A stretch of 64,000 bases of DNA, taken from positions 1,054,001-1,118,000 of the forward strand of contig NZ_JAIEZQ010000002.1 of NCBI RefSeq assembly GCF_019679455.1. The letters run 5' to 3'. The notes below the pieces were generated by a model that was not told where the DNA came from, ran no database searches, and saw only the letters and a program-made list of their open reading frames with translations. The position numbers were made by a program, and so were the translations under genes. The stretch comes from Nocardioides jiangsuensis. GTDB lineage: Bacteria > Actinomycetota > Actinomycetes > Propionibacteriales > Nocardioidaceae. Below are positions 41,956 through 50,612 of this stretch, one piece after another (the first letter of the stretch is position 1; each line of letters begins with the position of its first letter).

Positions 41956-43554
41956 ATGCCCAGGATCTCCAGCACGCTCGTCAGCCTTGCGGCGCTCGGC
42001 GCCACGGTCGTCGCGGGCCACGTCGGCGGGGCCGTGACGGGCCCGGTCGCCGGCCTCGTGCACACCGCCGAGGCTTCCGACCCGGCGCTGACCGCCGCGA
42101 TCGACACGCTGCTCGGCGACCCGAGGCTCGTCGGCTCGCAGGTGGCGGTCCAGGTCCGGGACGCGCGCACCGGCGAGGTGGTCTACGCGCGCGACGCCGA
42201 CCTCCGGATGCTGCCCGCCTCGAACGCCAAGCTGCTCTCCTCGGCCGCCGCCGTCGACGGGCTCGGCGAGGACTTCCGGTTCGCCACCGACGTCCTCGCC
42301 TCCGGCCCGGTGAGCGACGGCAAGGTCCGCTCCGACCTCTACCTGCGCGGCGGGGGAGACCCCACGACGCTGGCCGCGGACTACCGCGCGCTGGCGGTGG
42401 ACCTGCGTGCGGTGGGCGTCACCAAGGTGCTGGGCGACCTGGTGGCCGACGACTCCTACTTCGACGACGTGCCGCTGGGCACCGGCTGGTCGTGGGACGA
42501 CGAGCCGTACTACTACAGCGCGGTGACCTCGGCGCTCACCGTCGCGCCGGACACCGACTACGACTCCGGCACGGTGATCGTGCGGACCTCGCCCGGTGCG
42601 TCCGTCGGCAGCGCCGTCACGGTGTCCACCCAGCCGGCCACCGGCGCCCTCGACATCGTCAACCGGGCCACGACCGGCGCCGCGGGCACCGCGAACACGC
42701 TCTCGGTGGAGCGTCAGCACGCCTCCGACACGGTCCTGGTGACCGGCAGCGTCCCGCTCGGTGCCGCCACCGACACCGAGTGGGTCACCGTGCAGGACCC
42801 GACCGCCTACGCCGCGGACGTGTTCGCCCGCGCCCTCGACGCCGAGGGGATCAAGCTCCTCGGCGGCGTGCGCGAAGGGACCGCGCCGGAGGGCGGGCTG
42901 GTGCTGGCCAGCCACGAGTCGATGACCGTGGGCGAGCTGCTGACGCCGTACATGAAGCTCTCCAACAACATGCACGCGGAGGTGCTGGTCAAGGCGCTCG
43001 GCGCGGAGACCACGGGCAGCGGCACCTGGGCGGCCGGCCTGGCCGCGGTCCGCTCCTACCTCACCGCGGAGGGCGTCGACGCGGGCGGCACCCGGCTCGT
43101 CGACGGGTCGGGCCTCTCCCGGATGAACCTGGTGCGCGCCCAGGACATGACCGACCTGCTGGTCGCGGTGCGCGACGAGCCGTGGTTCGACACCTGGTAC
43201 GACGCCCTGCCGATCGCCGGCAACCCCGACCGGTTCACCGGCGGCACGCTGCGCAGCCGGATGCGCAACACCGCTGCGGCGAACAACCTGCACGGCAAGA
43301 CCGGGTCGCTGACCGGCGTCACCGCCCTGTCGGGCTACGTCACGAACGCGGACGGCCGCGAGCTGGTGTTCTCGATGATCTCGAACAACTACCTGACCTC
43401 GCCGCGCAGCCTGGAGGACGCGCTCGGCGTGACGCTGGCGTCGTGGAGCGAGTCCGGCGACGAGACGGCCCGCCAGCCGGGCGCCCGGGAGCTGCGGCGC
43501 AGCACCGACTACGGCCCCGAGGGCGTGGAGTGCTCCTGGGTCAAGGCCTGCTGA
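41956..43554 (+). CDS. dacB: D-alanyl-D-alanine carboxypeptidase/endopeptidase (PBP4-type, S13)
   Basis: A 532-residue exported penicillin-binding protein of family S13. The N-terminus has a signal peptide (SSTLVSLAALGATVVAGHV). The three active-site motifs are SxxK in LPASNAKLLSS (S89, K92), SxN in KLSNNMHAEV and KTG in LHGKTGSLTGV. PBP4-type enzymes trim or cross-cut peptidoglycan peptides. A large insert domain lies between the first and second motifs, as usual for the family. The ATG has GAGGGGGACGCAC upstream. The C-terminus ends in a pair of cysteines (CSWVKAC) that may form a disulfide. Confidence 0.94.
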   Translation: MPRISSTLVSLAALGATVVAGHVGGAVTGPVAGLVHTAEASDPALTAAIDTLLGDPRLVGSQVAVQVRDARTGEVVYARDADLRMLPASNAKLLSSAAAVDGLGEDFRFATDVLASGPVSDGKVRSDLYLRGGGDPTTLAADYRALAVDLRAVGVTKVLGDLVADDSYFDDVPLGTGWSWDDEPYYYSAVTSALTVAPDTDYDSGTVIVRTSPGASVGSAVTVSTQPATGALDIVNRATTGAAGTANTLSVERQHASDTVLVTGSVPLGAATDTEWVTVQDPTAYAADVFARALDAEGIKLLGGVREGTAPEGGLVLASHESMTVGELLTPYMKLSNNMHAEVLVKALGAETTGSGTWAAGLAAVRSYLTAEGVDAGGTRLVDGSGLSRMNLVRAQDMTDLLVAVRDEPWFDTWYDALPIAGNPDRFTGGTLRSRMRNTAAANNLHGKTGSLTGVTALSGYVTNADGRELVFSMISNNYLTSPRSLEDALGVTLASWSESGDETARQPGARELRRSTDYGPEGVECSWVKAC

Positions 43555-43605
43555 GCCTCCCGGGGTTTCCGGATGCGGCATCGGCCGCCGTACCCTTGAC
43601 CCGCT

Positions 43606-45162
43606 ATGTCTGCCACCCTTCCCACCGCTGTCCCGGCCGCCTCCGCCGCCGCCCCCGGGCGTCCCCGCACCTACGAGGTCCGCACCTACGGGTGCCAGAT
43701 GAACGTCCACGACTCCGAGCGGCTCACCGGCCTGCTCGAGGGCGCGGGCCTCGTGGCGTACGACGGCTCCGGCGAGGGTCACGCAGACCACGCCGACGTG
43801 GTCGTCTTCAACACGTGCGCGGTGCGGGAGAACGCCGACAACAAGCTCTACGGCAACCTCGGCCACCTGGCTCCGGTCAAGGCGGCCAACCCCGGCATGC
43901 AGATCGCCGTGGGCGGCTGCCTCGCGCAGAAGGACCGCGGCGAGATCACCCGCCGCGCGCCCTGGGTGGACGTGGTGTTCGGCACGCACAACATCGGCTC
44001 GCTGCCGGTGCTGCTCGAGCGGGCCAGGGTGCAGGAGGAGGCCCAGGTCGAGATCCTCGAGTCGCTCGAGGTGTTCCCCTCCACGCTGCCCACCAAGCGC
44101 GAGTCGGCGTACGCCGCCTGGGTGTCGATCTCGGTGGGCTGCAACAACACCTGCACGTTCTGCATCGTCCCCGCGCTCCGCGGCAAGGAGAAGGACCGCC
44201 GGCCCGGCGAGATCCTCGCCGAGATCGAGGCGCTGGTCGCCGAGGGCGTCACCGAGGTGACCCTGCTGGGGCAGAACGTGAACTCCTACGGCGTCGAGTT
44301 CGGCGACCGCCTCGCCTTCGGCAAGCTGCTCCGCGCCTGCGGTGAGATCGAGGGCCTCGAGCGGGTGCGGTTCACCAGCCCGCACCCCAAGGACTTCACC
44401 GACGACGTGATCGCGGCGATGGCCGAGACCCCGAACGTGATGCCGCAGCTGCACATGCCGCTGCAGTCCGGCTCGGACAAGGTGCTCAAGGACATGCGCC
44501 GCTCCTACCGCCAGGAGAAGTACCTCGGCATCATCGAGCGGGTCCGCGCCGCGATGCCCGAGGCCGCGATCACCACCGACATCATCGTCGGCTTCCCCGG
44601 CGAGACCGAGGAGGACTTCCTCGAGACGATGAAGGTGGTCGAGCGGGCCCGGTTCTCCGGCGCGTTCACCTTCCAGTACTCCAAGCGCCCCGGCACGCCC
44701 GCCGCGGTGCTCGAGGAGCAGGTGCCCCGCGACGTGGTCCAGGACCGCTACGAGCGGCTGGTCGCGCTGGTCAACGACATCGCCTGGGACGAGAACAAGC
44801 GGCTGGTCGGCAGCACCCTCGAGCTGCTCGTGGCCGAGGGGGAGGGGCGCAAGGACGCCGCCACCCACCGGCTCAGCGGCCGCGCCCGCGACAACCGGCT
44901 GGTGCACTTCACGGCCGTCGACGAGGCGGGCCGGCCGGTCGACGTACGCCCCGGCGACATGGTCGGGGTCGAGGTCACCTACGCCGCACCGCACCACCTC
45001 GTGTCGGACGCGCCGGTGCGCTCGGTGCGCCGTACCCGGGCCGGCGACGCCTGGGAGCTGCGCACCTTCGCCCCCGACCGTGGCCCCGAGGTGATGCTGG
45101 GGCTGCCGACGGTCGGCGCGCCCGCACCGCTGCCGGAGAGCACCGGCGGCTGCGCGCTCTGA
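43606..45162 (+). CDS. miaB: tRNA-2-methylthio-N6-dimethylallyladenosine synthase MiaB
   Basis: A 518-residue radical-SAM enzyme that converts i6A37 to ms2i6A37 in tRNA. Cysteines for the first cluster are in [16 protein letters not shown] and VGGCLAQ; the radical-SAM cluster is in [20 protein letters not shown]-terminal TRAM domain ([12 protein letters not shown] ... [15 protein letters not shown]) binds [14 protein letters not shown] distinguishes it from the RimO paralogue at 14993. miaA, which makes its substrate, is 1.4 kb downstream, with a NUDIX gene and three small genes between. ATG 43606 starts the gene 52 bases after dacB. Confidence 0.96.
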   Translation: MSATLPTAVPAASAAAPGRPRTYEVRTYGCQMNVHDSERLTGLLEGAGLVAYDGSGEGHADHADVVVFNTCAVRENADNKLYGNLGHLAPVKAANPGMQIAVGGCLAQKDRGEITRRAPWVDVVFGTHNIGSLPVLLERARVQEEAQVEILESLEVFPSTLPTKRESAYAAWVSISVGCNNTCTFCIVPALRGKEKDRRPGEILAEIEALVAEGVTEVTLLGQNVNSYGVEFGDRLAFGKLLRACGEIEGLERVRFTSPHPKDFTDDVIAAMAETPNVMPQLHMPLQSGSDKVLKDMRRSYRQEKYLGIIERVRAAMPEAAITTDIIVGFPGETEEDFLETMKVVERARFSGAFTFQYSKRPGTPAAVLEEQVPRDVVQDRYERLVALVNDIAWDENKRLVGSTLELLVAEGEGRKDAATHRLSGRARDNRLVHFTAVDEAGRPVDVRPGDMVGVEVTYAAPHHLVSDAPVRSVRRTRAGDAWELRTFAPDRGPEVMLGLPTVGAPAPLPESTGGCAL

Positions 45163-45192
45163 CGCGCTGACCATCCGGGTCGTGGCCCCGGG

Positions 45193-45657
45193 TCAGAACC
45201 CGTGGTCGAGGATCGGCGGTACGGCGCCCGCGCGGAGCGCCTCGAGCACCACCAGCTCGTGCGGTACGACGGGGTCGGGCAGGTCGTGCAGCGGGAACCA
45301 CTTCAGGTCCGCGCACTTGTCGGGCTCCTGGATCACCGGCTCGCCGGTCCACGCGTCGGCCCGGAGGAAGTAGTCGACCCGCTCGTCCACCGGGTCGCCG
45401 GTGGCTCCGGTGCGGTGCATGGCGCACAGCGGGGCGAGGTGCACCCCGGTGACCCCGAGCTCCTCGGTGACCTCGCGAGCGGCGGCGTCGAAGACGGACT
45501 CGCCCCGCTCGACGTGGCCCGCGGCCGCGGTGGCCCAGTAGCCGTCCATGTAGCCGGTGCCCTCACGCAGCTGTAACAGGACCTCCGCGGCACCCGAGGG
45601 GGTGTCGCGGAGGAACAGGACGTAAGCGGCGGGCACGACGGCGAAGCTCTCGGTCAT
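45193..45657 (-). CDS. NUDIX hydrolase
   Basis: A 154-residue NUDIX domain protein. The NUDIX box GHVERGESVFDAAAREVTEELGV matches GX5EX7REUXEEXGU (U is hydrophobic), so metal binding and pyrophosphohydrolase chemistry are expected. The rest (KCADLKWFPLHDLP) is consistent. The specific nucleotide or other diphosphate substrate is not clear; MutT-like clean-up is a guess. It is on the opposite strand from miaB and ends 31 bases after it, so the two are convergent. Confidence 0.92.
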   Translation of the reverse strand: MTESFAVVPAAYVLFLRDTPSGAAEVLLQLREGTGYMDGYWATAAAGHVERGESVFDAAAREVTEELGVTGVHLAPLCAMHRTGATGDPVDERVDYFLRADAWTGEPVIQEPDKCADLKWFPLHDLPDPVVPHELVVLEALRAGAVPPILDHGF

Positions 45658-45688
45658 GCCCGCAACCTACTGGTGGGGCCGGGAGGTC

Positions 45689-45901
45689 TCAGGCCTGCGG
45701 ACCGGTCTCCGTGTCGCCCGTGTCGAGGCTCTCCTCGTCGACCTCGCCGGAGTCAGCCTCGGTGTCCGGAGCCGGGCCCGTGTCCGTCGAGGCGCCAGCG
45801 GCCGTGCCGGCCCGGTCCTCGGACTGGTCGTTGGAGACGAACCCCTCGGGGTTGTCGTCGCCCGCGGGCGGGGTCCCGAGGATCTCACCCATGTCGCTCA
45901 T
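45689..45901 (-). CDS. Small acidic hypothetical protein
   Basis: A 70-residue acidic protein, MSDMGEILGTPPAGDDNPEGF at the start, then Asp/Glu/Thr-rich to the end. There is no recognised domain, signal peptide or membrane segment, and it looks disordered. GGGAGG about nine bases upstream of ATG 45901 supports translation. It lies upstream of the NUDIX gene by 31 bases and downstream of another disordered protein, so these may be one transcript. Confidence 0.65.
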   Translation of the reverse strand: MSDMGEILGTPPAGDDNPEGFVSNDQSEDRAGTAAGASTDTGPAPDTEADSGEVDEESLDTGDTETGPQA

Positions 45902-45937
45902 CGTCTCGACCTCCCGGTCGTGGTCGTGGATCGGGAC

Positions 45938-46285
45938 CTAGGAGGACGGCTCGCCCTGGGAGGTCTGGGCGTTCTCCACCTGGTCGTCGGGACCGGGCTC
46001 GCCGGTCGGCGTCGCGGGAGCGGGGACGGTGGTGGGGCCGTCGGGGCTGCTGGACGGCTGCACCTGAGGCTCCGGCTCCGGCTCGGCGGCCGGGGGGGCC
46101 GAGCCCTCCGGCTCGTCCACCTTCTTCGGCTCTCCGGGCTGCGCGGGGGTGCCCGGGCCGCCCGGTGCGACCGAGCCGTCGGGGGCGTCCTGGCGCTGCG
46201 GACCGCCCGGAGGGGTGGGGGCGTCGAGGTCGGAGCCCTGGTGGTTCGCGGGCCCGGACTTGGTGTGCTCGTCTGCGGTAGCCAT
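45938..46285 (-). CDS. Pro-rich hypothetical protein
   Basis: A 115-residue protein that is almost entirely low complexity: Pro, Glu, Gly and Ser make up most of it (PPGGPQRQDAPDGSVAPGGP ... PEPEPQVQPSSSPDGP). No membrane segment or domain is seen. It lies between the acidic small gene and the antitoxin-like gene on the same strand. The frame is long and in line with the codon bias of real genes, but the composition makes it the least certain call in this group. Confidence 0.5.
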   Translation of the reverse strand: MATADEHTKSGPANHQGSDLDAPTPPGGPQRQDAPDGSVAPGGPGTPAQPGEPKKVDEPEGSAPPAAEPEPEPQVQPSSSPDGPTTVPAPATPTGEPGPDDQVENAQTSQGEPSS

Positions 46286-46321
46286 GTCCTCGGCGTACCC
46301 CTCAGCCCACCGGCGAAACGG

Positions 46322-46525
46322 TCAGCGGGTGCCGTCGCCCTTGCGCTTGACGTTGTCGAGGGTCTCGTGCAGCTTCTGCGTGCCCTTGTGGATCTTGTCG
46401 TGGTGCTTGCCGCCGGTCTTCTCGTCGATGACCTTGCCGGTCTTCTCGGTCGCGGTGCGGATCTTGTCGTCGTGGTCGTGCACGGCCTTCTGGGCGGCGG
46501 CCTTTGCCTTGTCGAAGAAGCTCAT
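46322..46525 (-). CDS. MT0933-like small antitoxin-family protein
   Basis: A 67-residue charged helical protein beginning MSFFDKAKAAAQKAVHDHDDKI and continuing with TEKTGKVIDEKTGGKHHDKIHKG. It matches the MT0933_antitox family (Rv0909 type), in which the antitoxin is usually paired with a START-domain toxin (Rv0910). No such toxin is adjacent here. The ATG 46525 is chosen because the family begins MSFFDKAK; an upstream extension to 46561 would run into the miaA start region. It is divergent from miaA with only 17 bases between start codons. Confidence 0.75.
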   Translation of the reverse strand: MSFFDKAKAAAQKAVHDHDDKIRTATEKTGKVIDEKTGGKHHDKIHKGTQKLHETLDNVKRKGDGTR

Positions 46526-46542
46526 TTGAAAGACTCTGCCCC

Positions 46543-47493
46543 ATGCCGGCTCCTGAGACAACGTTCCGCCCGCCCCCGGTCGTCGCGATCGTCGGGCCGA
46601 CCGCCGCCGGGAAGTCGGACCTCTCCCTGTCGCTGGCCGAGGAGCTGGGCGGGGAGGTCGTCAACACAGACTCGATGCAGGTGTACCGCGGGATGGACAT
46701 CGGCACCGCGAAGCTCGGCGTCGACGAGCGACGGGGGATCCCGCACCACCTGCTCGACCTGCTCGAGGTGACCGAGCCGGCCACCGTCGCGGAGTTCCAG
46801 GGCTGGGCCCGCGACGTGATCGCCGACTGCCGGGGCCGAGGCGTCACCCCGGTCCTCGTCGGTGGCTCCGCGCTCTACACCCGGGCGGTCCTGGACCGGT
46901 TCGAGTTCCCGGGGACCGACCCCGCCGTACGGCGCCAGCTCGAGGACGAGCTCGCCGAGGTGGGTCCCGAGGCGATGCACCGCCGGCTGACCGCCGTGGA
47001 CGCCGACGCCGCGGCCAAGATCGAGCCGGGCAACGGCCGCCGGATCGTCCGCGCGCTCGAGGTGGTCGCGATCACCGGGCGTCCGTTCAGCGCGAGCCTG
47101 CCCGAGCTGCGCTACCACTACCCGGACGCGCACCAGATCGGCGTGGACATCCCCCGCCCGGTGCTCGACGAGCGGATCGCGCTGCGGGTGCAGCGGATGT
47201 GGGAGGCCGGCTTCGTCGACGAGGTACGCCGCCTCGCCGACCGCGGCCTGCGGGAGGGCCGCACCGCGAGCCGCGCCCTGGGCTACCAGCAGGTACTCGC
47301 CTTCCTCGACGGCGAGATAACCGAGGAGCAGGCCCTGGAGCAGACGGTCACCGGCACCCGTCGCTTCGCCCGGCGCCAGGACAGCTGGTTCCGCAAGGAC
47401 CCCCGGATCACCTGGGTCGGCTGGGACGACCCGGAGCGGGTGGCCAAGGCCATGGCCGCGGTCGCCGCAGCCCGGGACGCCGCGGAGGTGTGA
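46543..47493 (+). CDS. miaA: tRNA dimethylallyltransferase MiaA
   Basis: A 316-residue enzyme that transfers a dimethylallyl group to A37 of tRNAs reading UNN codons. The P-loop is VGPTAAGKSDLSL, and the conserved DSMQVYRGMDIGTAKL and GGSALYTRAVLDRF blocks bind the isoprenoid and tRNA. ATG 46543 is preceded by AAGACT seven bases upstream, a likely -10 for a leaderless mRNA, and lies in the 17-base gap with the antitoxin gene. It supplies the substrate of MiaB (43606). Confidence 0.96.
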   Translation: MPAPETTFRPPPVVAIVGPTAAGKSDLSLSLAEELGGEVVNTDSMQVYRGMDIGTAKLGVDERRGIPHHLLDLLEVTEPATVAEFQGWARDVIADCRGRGVTPVLVGGSALYTRAVLDRFEFPGTDPAVRRQLEDELAEVGPEAMHRRLTAVDADAAAKIEPGNGRRIVRALEVVAITGRPFSASLPELRYHYPDAHQIGVDIPRPVLDERIALRVQRMWEAGFVDEVRRLADRGLREGRTASRALGYQQVLAFLDGEITEEQALEQTVTGTRRFARRQDSWFRKDPRITWVGWDDPERVAKAMAAVAAARDAAEV

Positions 47494-47543
47494 CCTTCCC
47501 CTCCCTGGGTAGGGGCAGGTCACGTCTCATCTCGGGAGGAACC

Positions 47544-49364
47544 ATGTCGCACCGCCCCGTCACCGCGGTCGCCGCCGGCGCCGCGCTCCTGCTCGGCGTC
47601 ACGCTCGTCAGTGCGCCGGTGCAGGCCGACCCGCGCTACCCGGTCAAGACCCCCACCAGCAAGGGCTACGGCGGAGCGGTCAGCTCCGTCGACCCCGAGG
47701 CCTCCAAGGTCGGCCTCGACGTGCTGAAGAACGGCGGGAACGCCGTGGACGCAGCGGTCGCCACGGCCGCCGCGCTCGGCGTGACCGAGCCCTACAGCGC
47801 CGGCATCGGCGGAGGCGGCTACTTCGTCTACTACGACGCCTCGTCGGGCGAGGTGCAGACCATCGACGGCCGCGAGACCGCGCCGATGGCGATGCCGCGG
47901 GACGCGTTCATCGACCCCGAGACCGGCGAGCCCTACGACTTCACCCCGGAGCTGGTGACCAGCGGCGTCTCCGTCGGAGTCCCGGGCACCCCGGCCACCT
48001 GGGACTCGGCGCTGGACCAGTGGGGCAGCCTCTCCCTGCGCGAGGCGCTGCGCCCGGCGACGCGACTGGCCGAGCGCGGCTTCGTGGTCGACAAGACCTT
48101 CCGCTCCCAGACCGAGGACAACCGGGAGCGGTTCGAGGCGTTCACCACGACCAGCGACCTGTTCCTGCCCGGGGGCGCCGCCCCCGCCGTCGGGTCGGTC
48201 TTCAAGAACCCCGACCTGGCGGGGACCTACCGGCTGCTCGGCCGTCAGGGCACGGACGCCTTCTACGAGGGCCCACTGGCCACGCAGATCGCCGACACCG
48301 TGCAGAAGCCGCCGACCAGCCCGGACACCGACCTCCCGGTGCCGCCCGGCTACATGGAGCCCAGCGACCTCGCCGACTACGAGGCGCTCACCCAGGACCC
48401 GACGCGCGTCGGCTACCGCGGCTACGACGTCTACGGGATGGCGCCGTCGTCCAGCGGCGGCTCGACGGTGGGGGAGTCGCTCAACATCATGGAGCGCTAC
48501 GACCTCACCGGCACCGACCCGGGCGACGCCCTGCACCACTACCTCGAGGCGACCGCGCTCGCCTTCGCGGACCGGGCGGAGTACCTCGGTGACGAGGCGT
48601 TCGTCGACGTACCCCTCGAGGACCTGCTCTCCGACGAGTACGCCGCCGAGCGGGCCTGCGAGATCGACGAGGAGCGGGCGGCGACCAAGCCGGTCGCGGC
48701 CGGGGACGTCGACGACTACGACGGTGAGTGCGCGAGCGACACCGCGTCGGGCAGCGTCGCGGAGGACAACGAGAACATCTCCACCACCAACCTCACCGTC
48801 GCCGACAAGTGGGGCAACGTCGTGGAGTACACCCTGACCATCGAGCAGACCGGCGGCTCCGGCATCGTCGTGCCCGACCGGGGCTTCCTGCTCAACAACG
48901 AGCTCACCGACTTCTCGCTGGAGTACGACGAGGGCGACCCCAACCGGATCCAGCCCGGCAAGCGCCCTCGCTCCTCGATGTCGCCCACGATCGTGCTGAA
49001 GGACGGCGAGCCGTTCCTCGCGCTCGGCTCGCCCGGCGGGTCGACGATCATCACCACCGTCACCCAGATGCTGTTCAACCGGATCGACCGGGAGATGACC
49101 CTCGAGGAGGCCATCGCCGAGCCCCGTGCGGCGCAGCGCAACACCACGGCGGTCACCGCCGAGCCGGAGTTCATCGACGAGTACGGCGCGCTGCTCACCC
49201 CCTACGGGCACGAGCTGCGGAAGTCCGGCGACGCCTTCACCAGCGCCGCCGAGATCGGCGCCGCGACCGCGATCGAGTTCGGCGAGGACGGCTTCCTGAC
49301 CGCCGTCGCCGAGCCGCGTCGCCGGGGTGGCGGCTCCGCGCTGGTGGTCACGCCCCGGCGCTGA
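47544..49364 (+). CDS. ggt: Gamma-glutamyltransferase (secreted)
   Basis: A 606-residue Ntn-hydrolase. A signal peptide (TAVAAGAALLLGVTLVSAPVQA) exports it. The family core begins SSVDPEASKVGLDVLKNGGNAVDAAVATAAALGV, the autocleavage and catalytic threonine region is ENISTTNLTVADKWGNVVEYT (the small subunit begins at the Thr), and GGSTIITTVTQML and LGSPGGS form the substrate site. It hydrolyses or transfers gamma-glutamyl groups of glutathione-like peptides; in mycothiol-using Actinobacteria the physiological donor is uncertain. ATG 47544 has GGGAGGAACC directly upstream and lies 50 bases after miaA. Confidence 0.93.
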   Translation: MSHRPVTAVAAGAALLLGVTLVSAPVQADPRYPVKTPTSKGYGGAVSSVDPEASKVGLDVLKNGGNAVDAAVATAAALGVTEPYSAGIGGGGYFVYYDASSGEVQTIDGRETAPMAMPRDAFIDPETGEPYDFTPELVTSGVSVGVPGTPATWDSALDQWGSLSLREALRPATRLAERGFVVDKTFRSQTEDNRERFEAFTTTSDLFLPGGAAPAVGSVFKNPDLAGTYRLLGRQGTDAFYEGPLATQIADTVQKPPTSPDTDLPVPPGYMEPSDLADYEALTQDPTRVGYRGYDVYGMAPSSSGGSTVGESLNIMERYDLTGTDPGDALHHYLEATALAFADRAEYLGDEAFVDVPLEDLLSDEYAAERACEIDEERAATKPVAAGDVDDYDGECASDTASGSVAEDNENISTTNLTVADKWGNVVEYTLTIEQTGGSGIVVPDRGFLLNNELTDFSLEYDEGDPNRIQPGKRPRSSMSPTIVLKDGEPFLALGSPGGSTIITTVTQMLFNRIDREMTLEEAIAEPRAAQRNTTAVTAEPEFIDEYGALLTPYGHELRKSGDAFTSAAEIGAATAIEFGEDGFLTAVAEPRRRGGGSALVVTPRR

Positions 49365-49397
49365 GCGGGCCCGGCCCGGCGTAGGTCAGGCGCCGGG

Positions 49398-49598
49398 TCA
49401 GGCCACGCGCCGGTGCGGCGCGCCGGTGTTCTCGAGGACCTCGAGCAGGAACACCGCCGCGTCGCACCGGGTGCAGCAGAACTCGCACCCGTCGAAGTCG
49501 CAGCCCTCCTCGACCGGGACGAAGAGGCCCCGGTCACCGCAGTCGGCGCAGAACGCCTCCACGCCGCTGCGCATCAGCACGTCCGTTGTGTTCTCCAT
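49398..49598 (-). CDS. Small cysteine-rich protein (zinc-ribbon-like)
   Basis: A 66-residue protein with seven cysteines in FCADCGDRG, GCDFDGCEFCCTRCDAAVF. The CxxC and CxxxxCxxC spacing fits a zinc-binding or redox fold but I do not recognise a family. The short N-terminus is MENTTDVLMRSG. It reads away from dapF, with 64 bases between the starts, and that gap contains one copy of the GAAACTGTCGG motif. The frame is supported by an actinobacterial codon bias. Confidence 0.7.
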   Translation of the reverse strand: MENTTDVLMRSGVEAFCADCGDRGLFVPVEEGCDFDGCEFCCTRCDAAVFLLEVLENTGAPHRRVA

Positions 49599-49662
49599 GC
49601 CCGAAACGGTAGGCGGCTCCGCCGACAGTTTCCGGAGGCACGCCGCCCGGTAGCCTGGGGAG

Positions 49663-50547
49663 GTGCCCTCCCACGACACGTTCCCCTTCCTCAAGGGCCA
49701 CGGCACCGAGAACGACTTCGTGCTCCTGCCGGACCCCGACGGGACCCTGCACGGCGACCTCGCGCCCGGCCTTGTCGCCGCGCTGTGCGACCGCCGGGCG
49801 GGCCTCGGCGCCGACGGCGTGATCCGGGTGGTCCGGACCGCGGCGTACGACGACCCGGCCGCCGTCGCGGTGCGCGACGTGGCCACCTGGTTCATGGACT
49901 ACCGCAACGCCGACGGCTCGGTCTCGGAGATGTGCGGCAACGGGGTGCGCGTCTTCGCCCGCTACCTCGCCGACCAGGAGCACGTGCCCACCACCGAGCC
50001 GCTCCGGGTCGGCACCCGGGCCGGCGTCAAGGTCGTCCGGTTCGAGGACGACGGCCGGATCACCGTCGACATGGGGGAGCCCGACGTCGACGGGGAGACC
50101 AAGGTCGGGGTCGGGGAGCGCACCTGGGCCGCCAGCAACGTCGGCATGGGCAACCCGCACGCCGTCGCGTTCGTGGACTCGCTGGACGACGCGGGCCCGC
50201 TGCTGGAGGCGCCGTCGTACGACCCGCAGGTCTACCCGCGGGGCGTCAACGTCGAGTTCGTCGTACGGCGCGGTGAGCGGCACGTCGCGATGCGGGTGCA
50301 TGAGCGCGGTTCGGGGGAGACCCGGTCCTGTGGCACGGGCGCCTGCGCGGTGATGGTCGCGGCCGCGGTCGCCGACGGCGCGAGGAGCGCGGACGCGCCT
50401 GCCGGAGCCGACGTGGCCTACCGGGTCGACGTGCCGGGCGGGGAGCTCACGGTGACCTGGACCGCGGGTGGCCGGCTGCTGCTGACCGGGCCCGCGGTGC
50501 TGGTCGCGTCGGGCCAGGTGCCATATTCGTTCGCCCCGGTTGCCTAG
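49663..50547 (+). CDS. dapF: Diaminopimelate epimerase
   Basis: A 294-residue enzyme that converts LL- to meso-diaminopimelate for lysine and peptidoglycan synthesis. The two catalytic cysteines are C91 in SEMCGNGVRVFAR and C223 in TRSCGTGACAV. The N-terminus FPFLKGHGTENDFVLLPD is the standard DapF start. GTG 49663 has TAGCCT (49651-49656) six bases upstream, so the mRNA is probably leaderless. The -35 region overlaps a GAAACTGTCGG motif. hflX follows after 65 bases, the usual order in Actinobacteria. Confidence 0.96.
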   Translation: MPSHDTFPFLKGHGTENDFVLLPDPDGTLHGDLAPGLVAALCDRRAGLGADGVIRVVRTAAYDDPAAVAVRDVATWFMDYRNADGSVSEMCGNGVRVFARYLADQEHVPTTEPLRVGTRAGVKVVRFEDDGRITVDMGEPDVDGETKVGVGERTWAASNVGMGNPHAVAFVDSLDDAGPLLEAPSYDPQVYPRGVNVEFVVRRGERHVAMRVHERGSGETRSCGTGACAVMVAAAVADGARSADAPAGADVAYRVDVPGGELTVTWTAGGRLLLTGPAVLVASGQVPYSFAPVA

Positions 50548-50612
50548 ACCGTGCGAGCATCGAGACGCAGCCCGGAACATTTCCGGCGCCGACGATGTTC
50601 CCAGTGGTGGAT

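Noticed and set aside
41734-45174. A very long open frame on the minus strand (over 1100 codons) opposite dacB and miaB
   Set aside because: Its translation is Arg/Gly/Val/His-rich with no domain. GC-rich third positions leave antisense frames open; dacB and miaB on the plus strand have full motifs.
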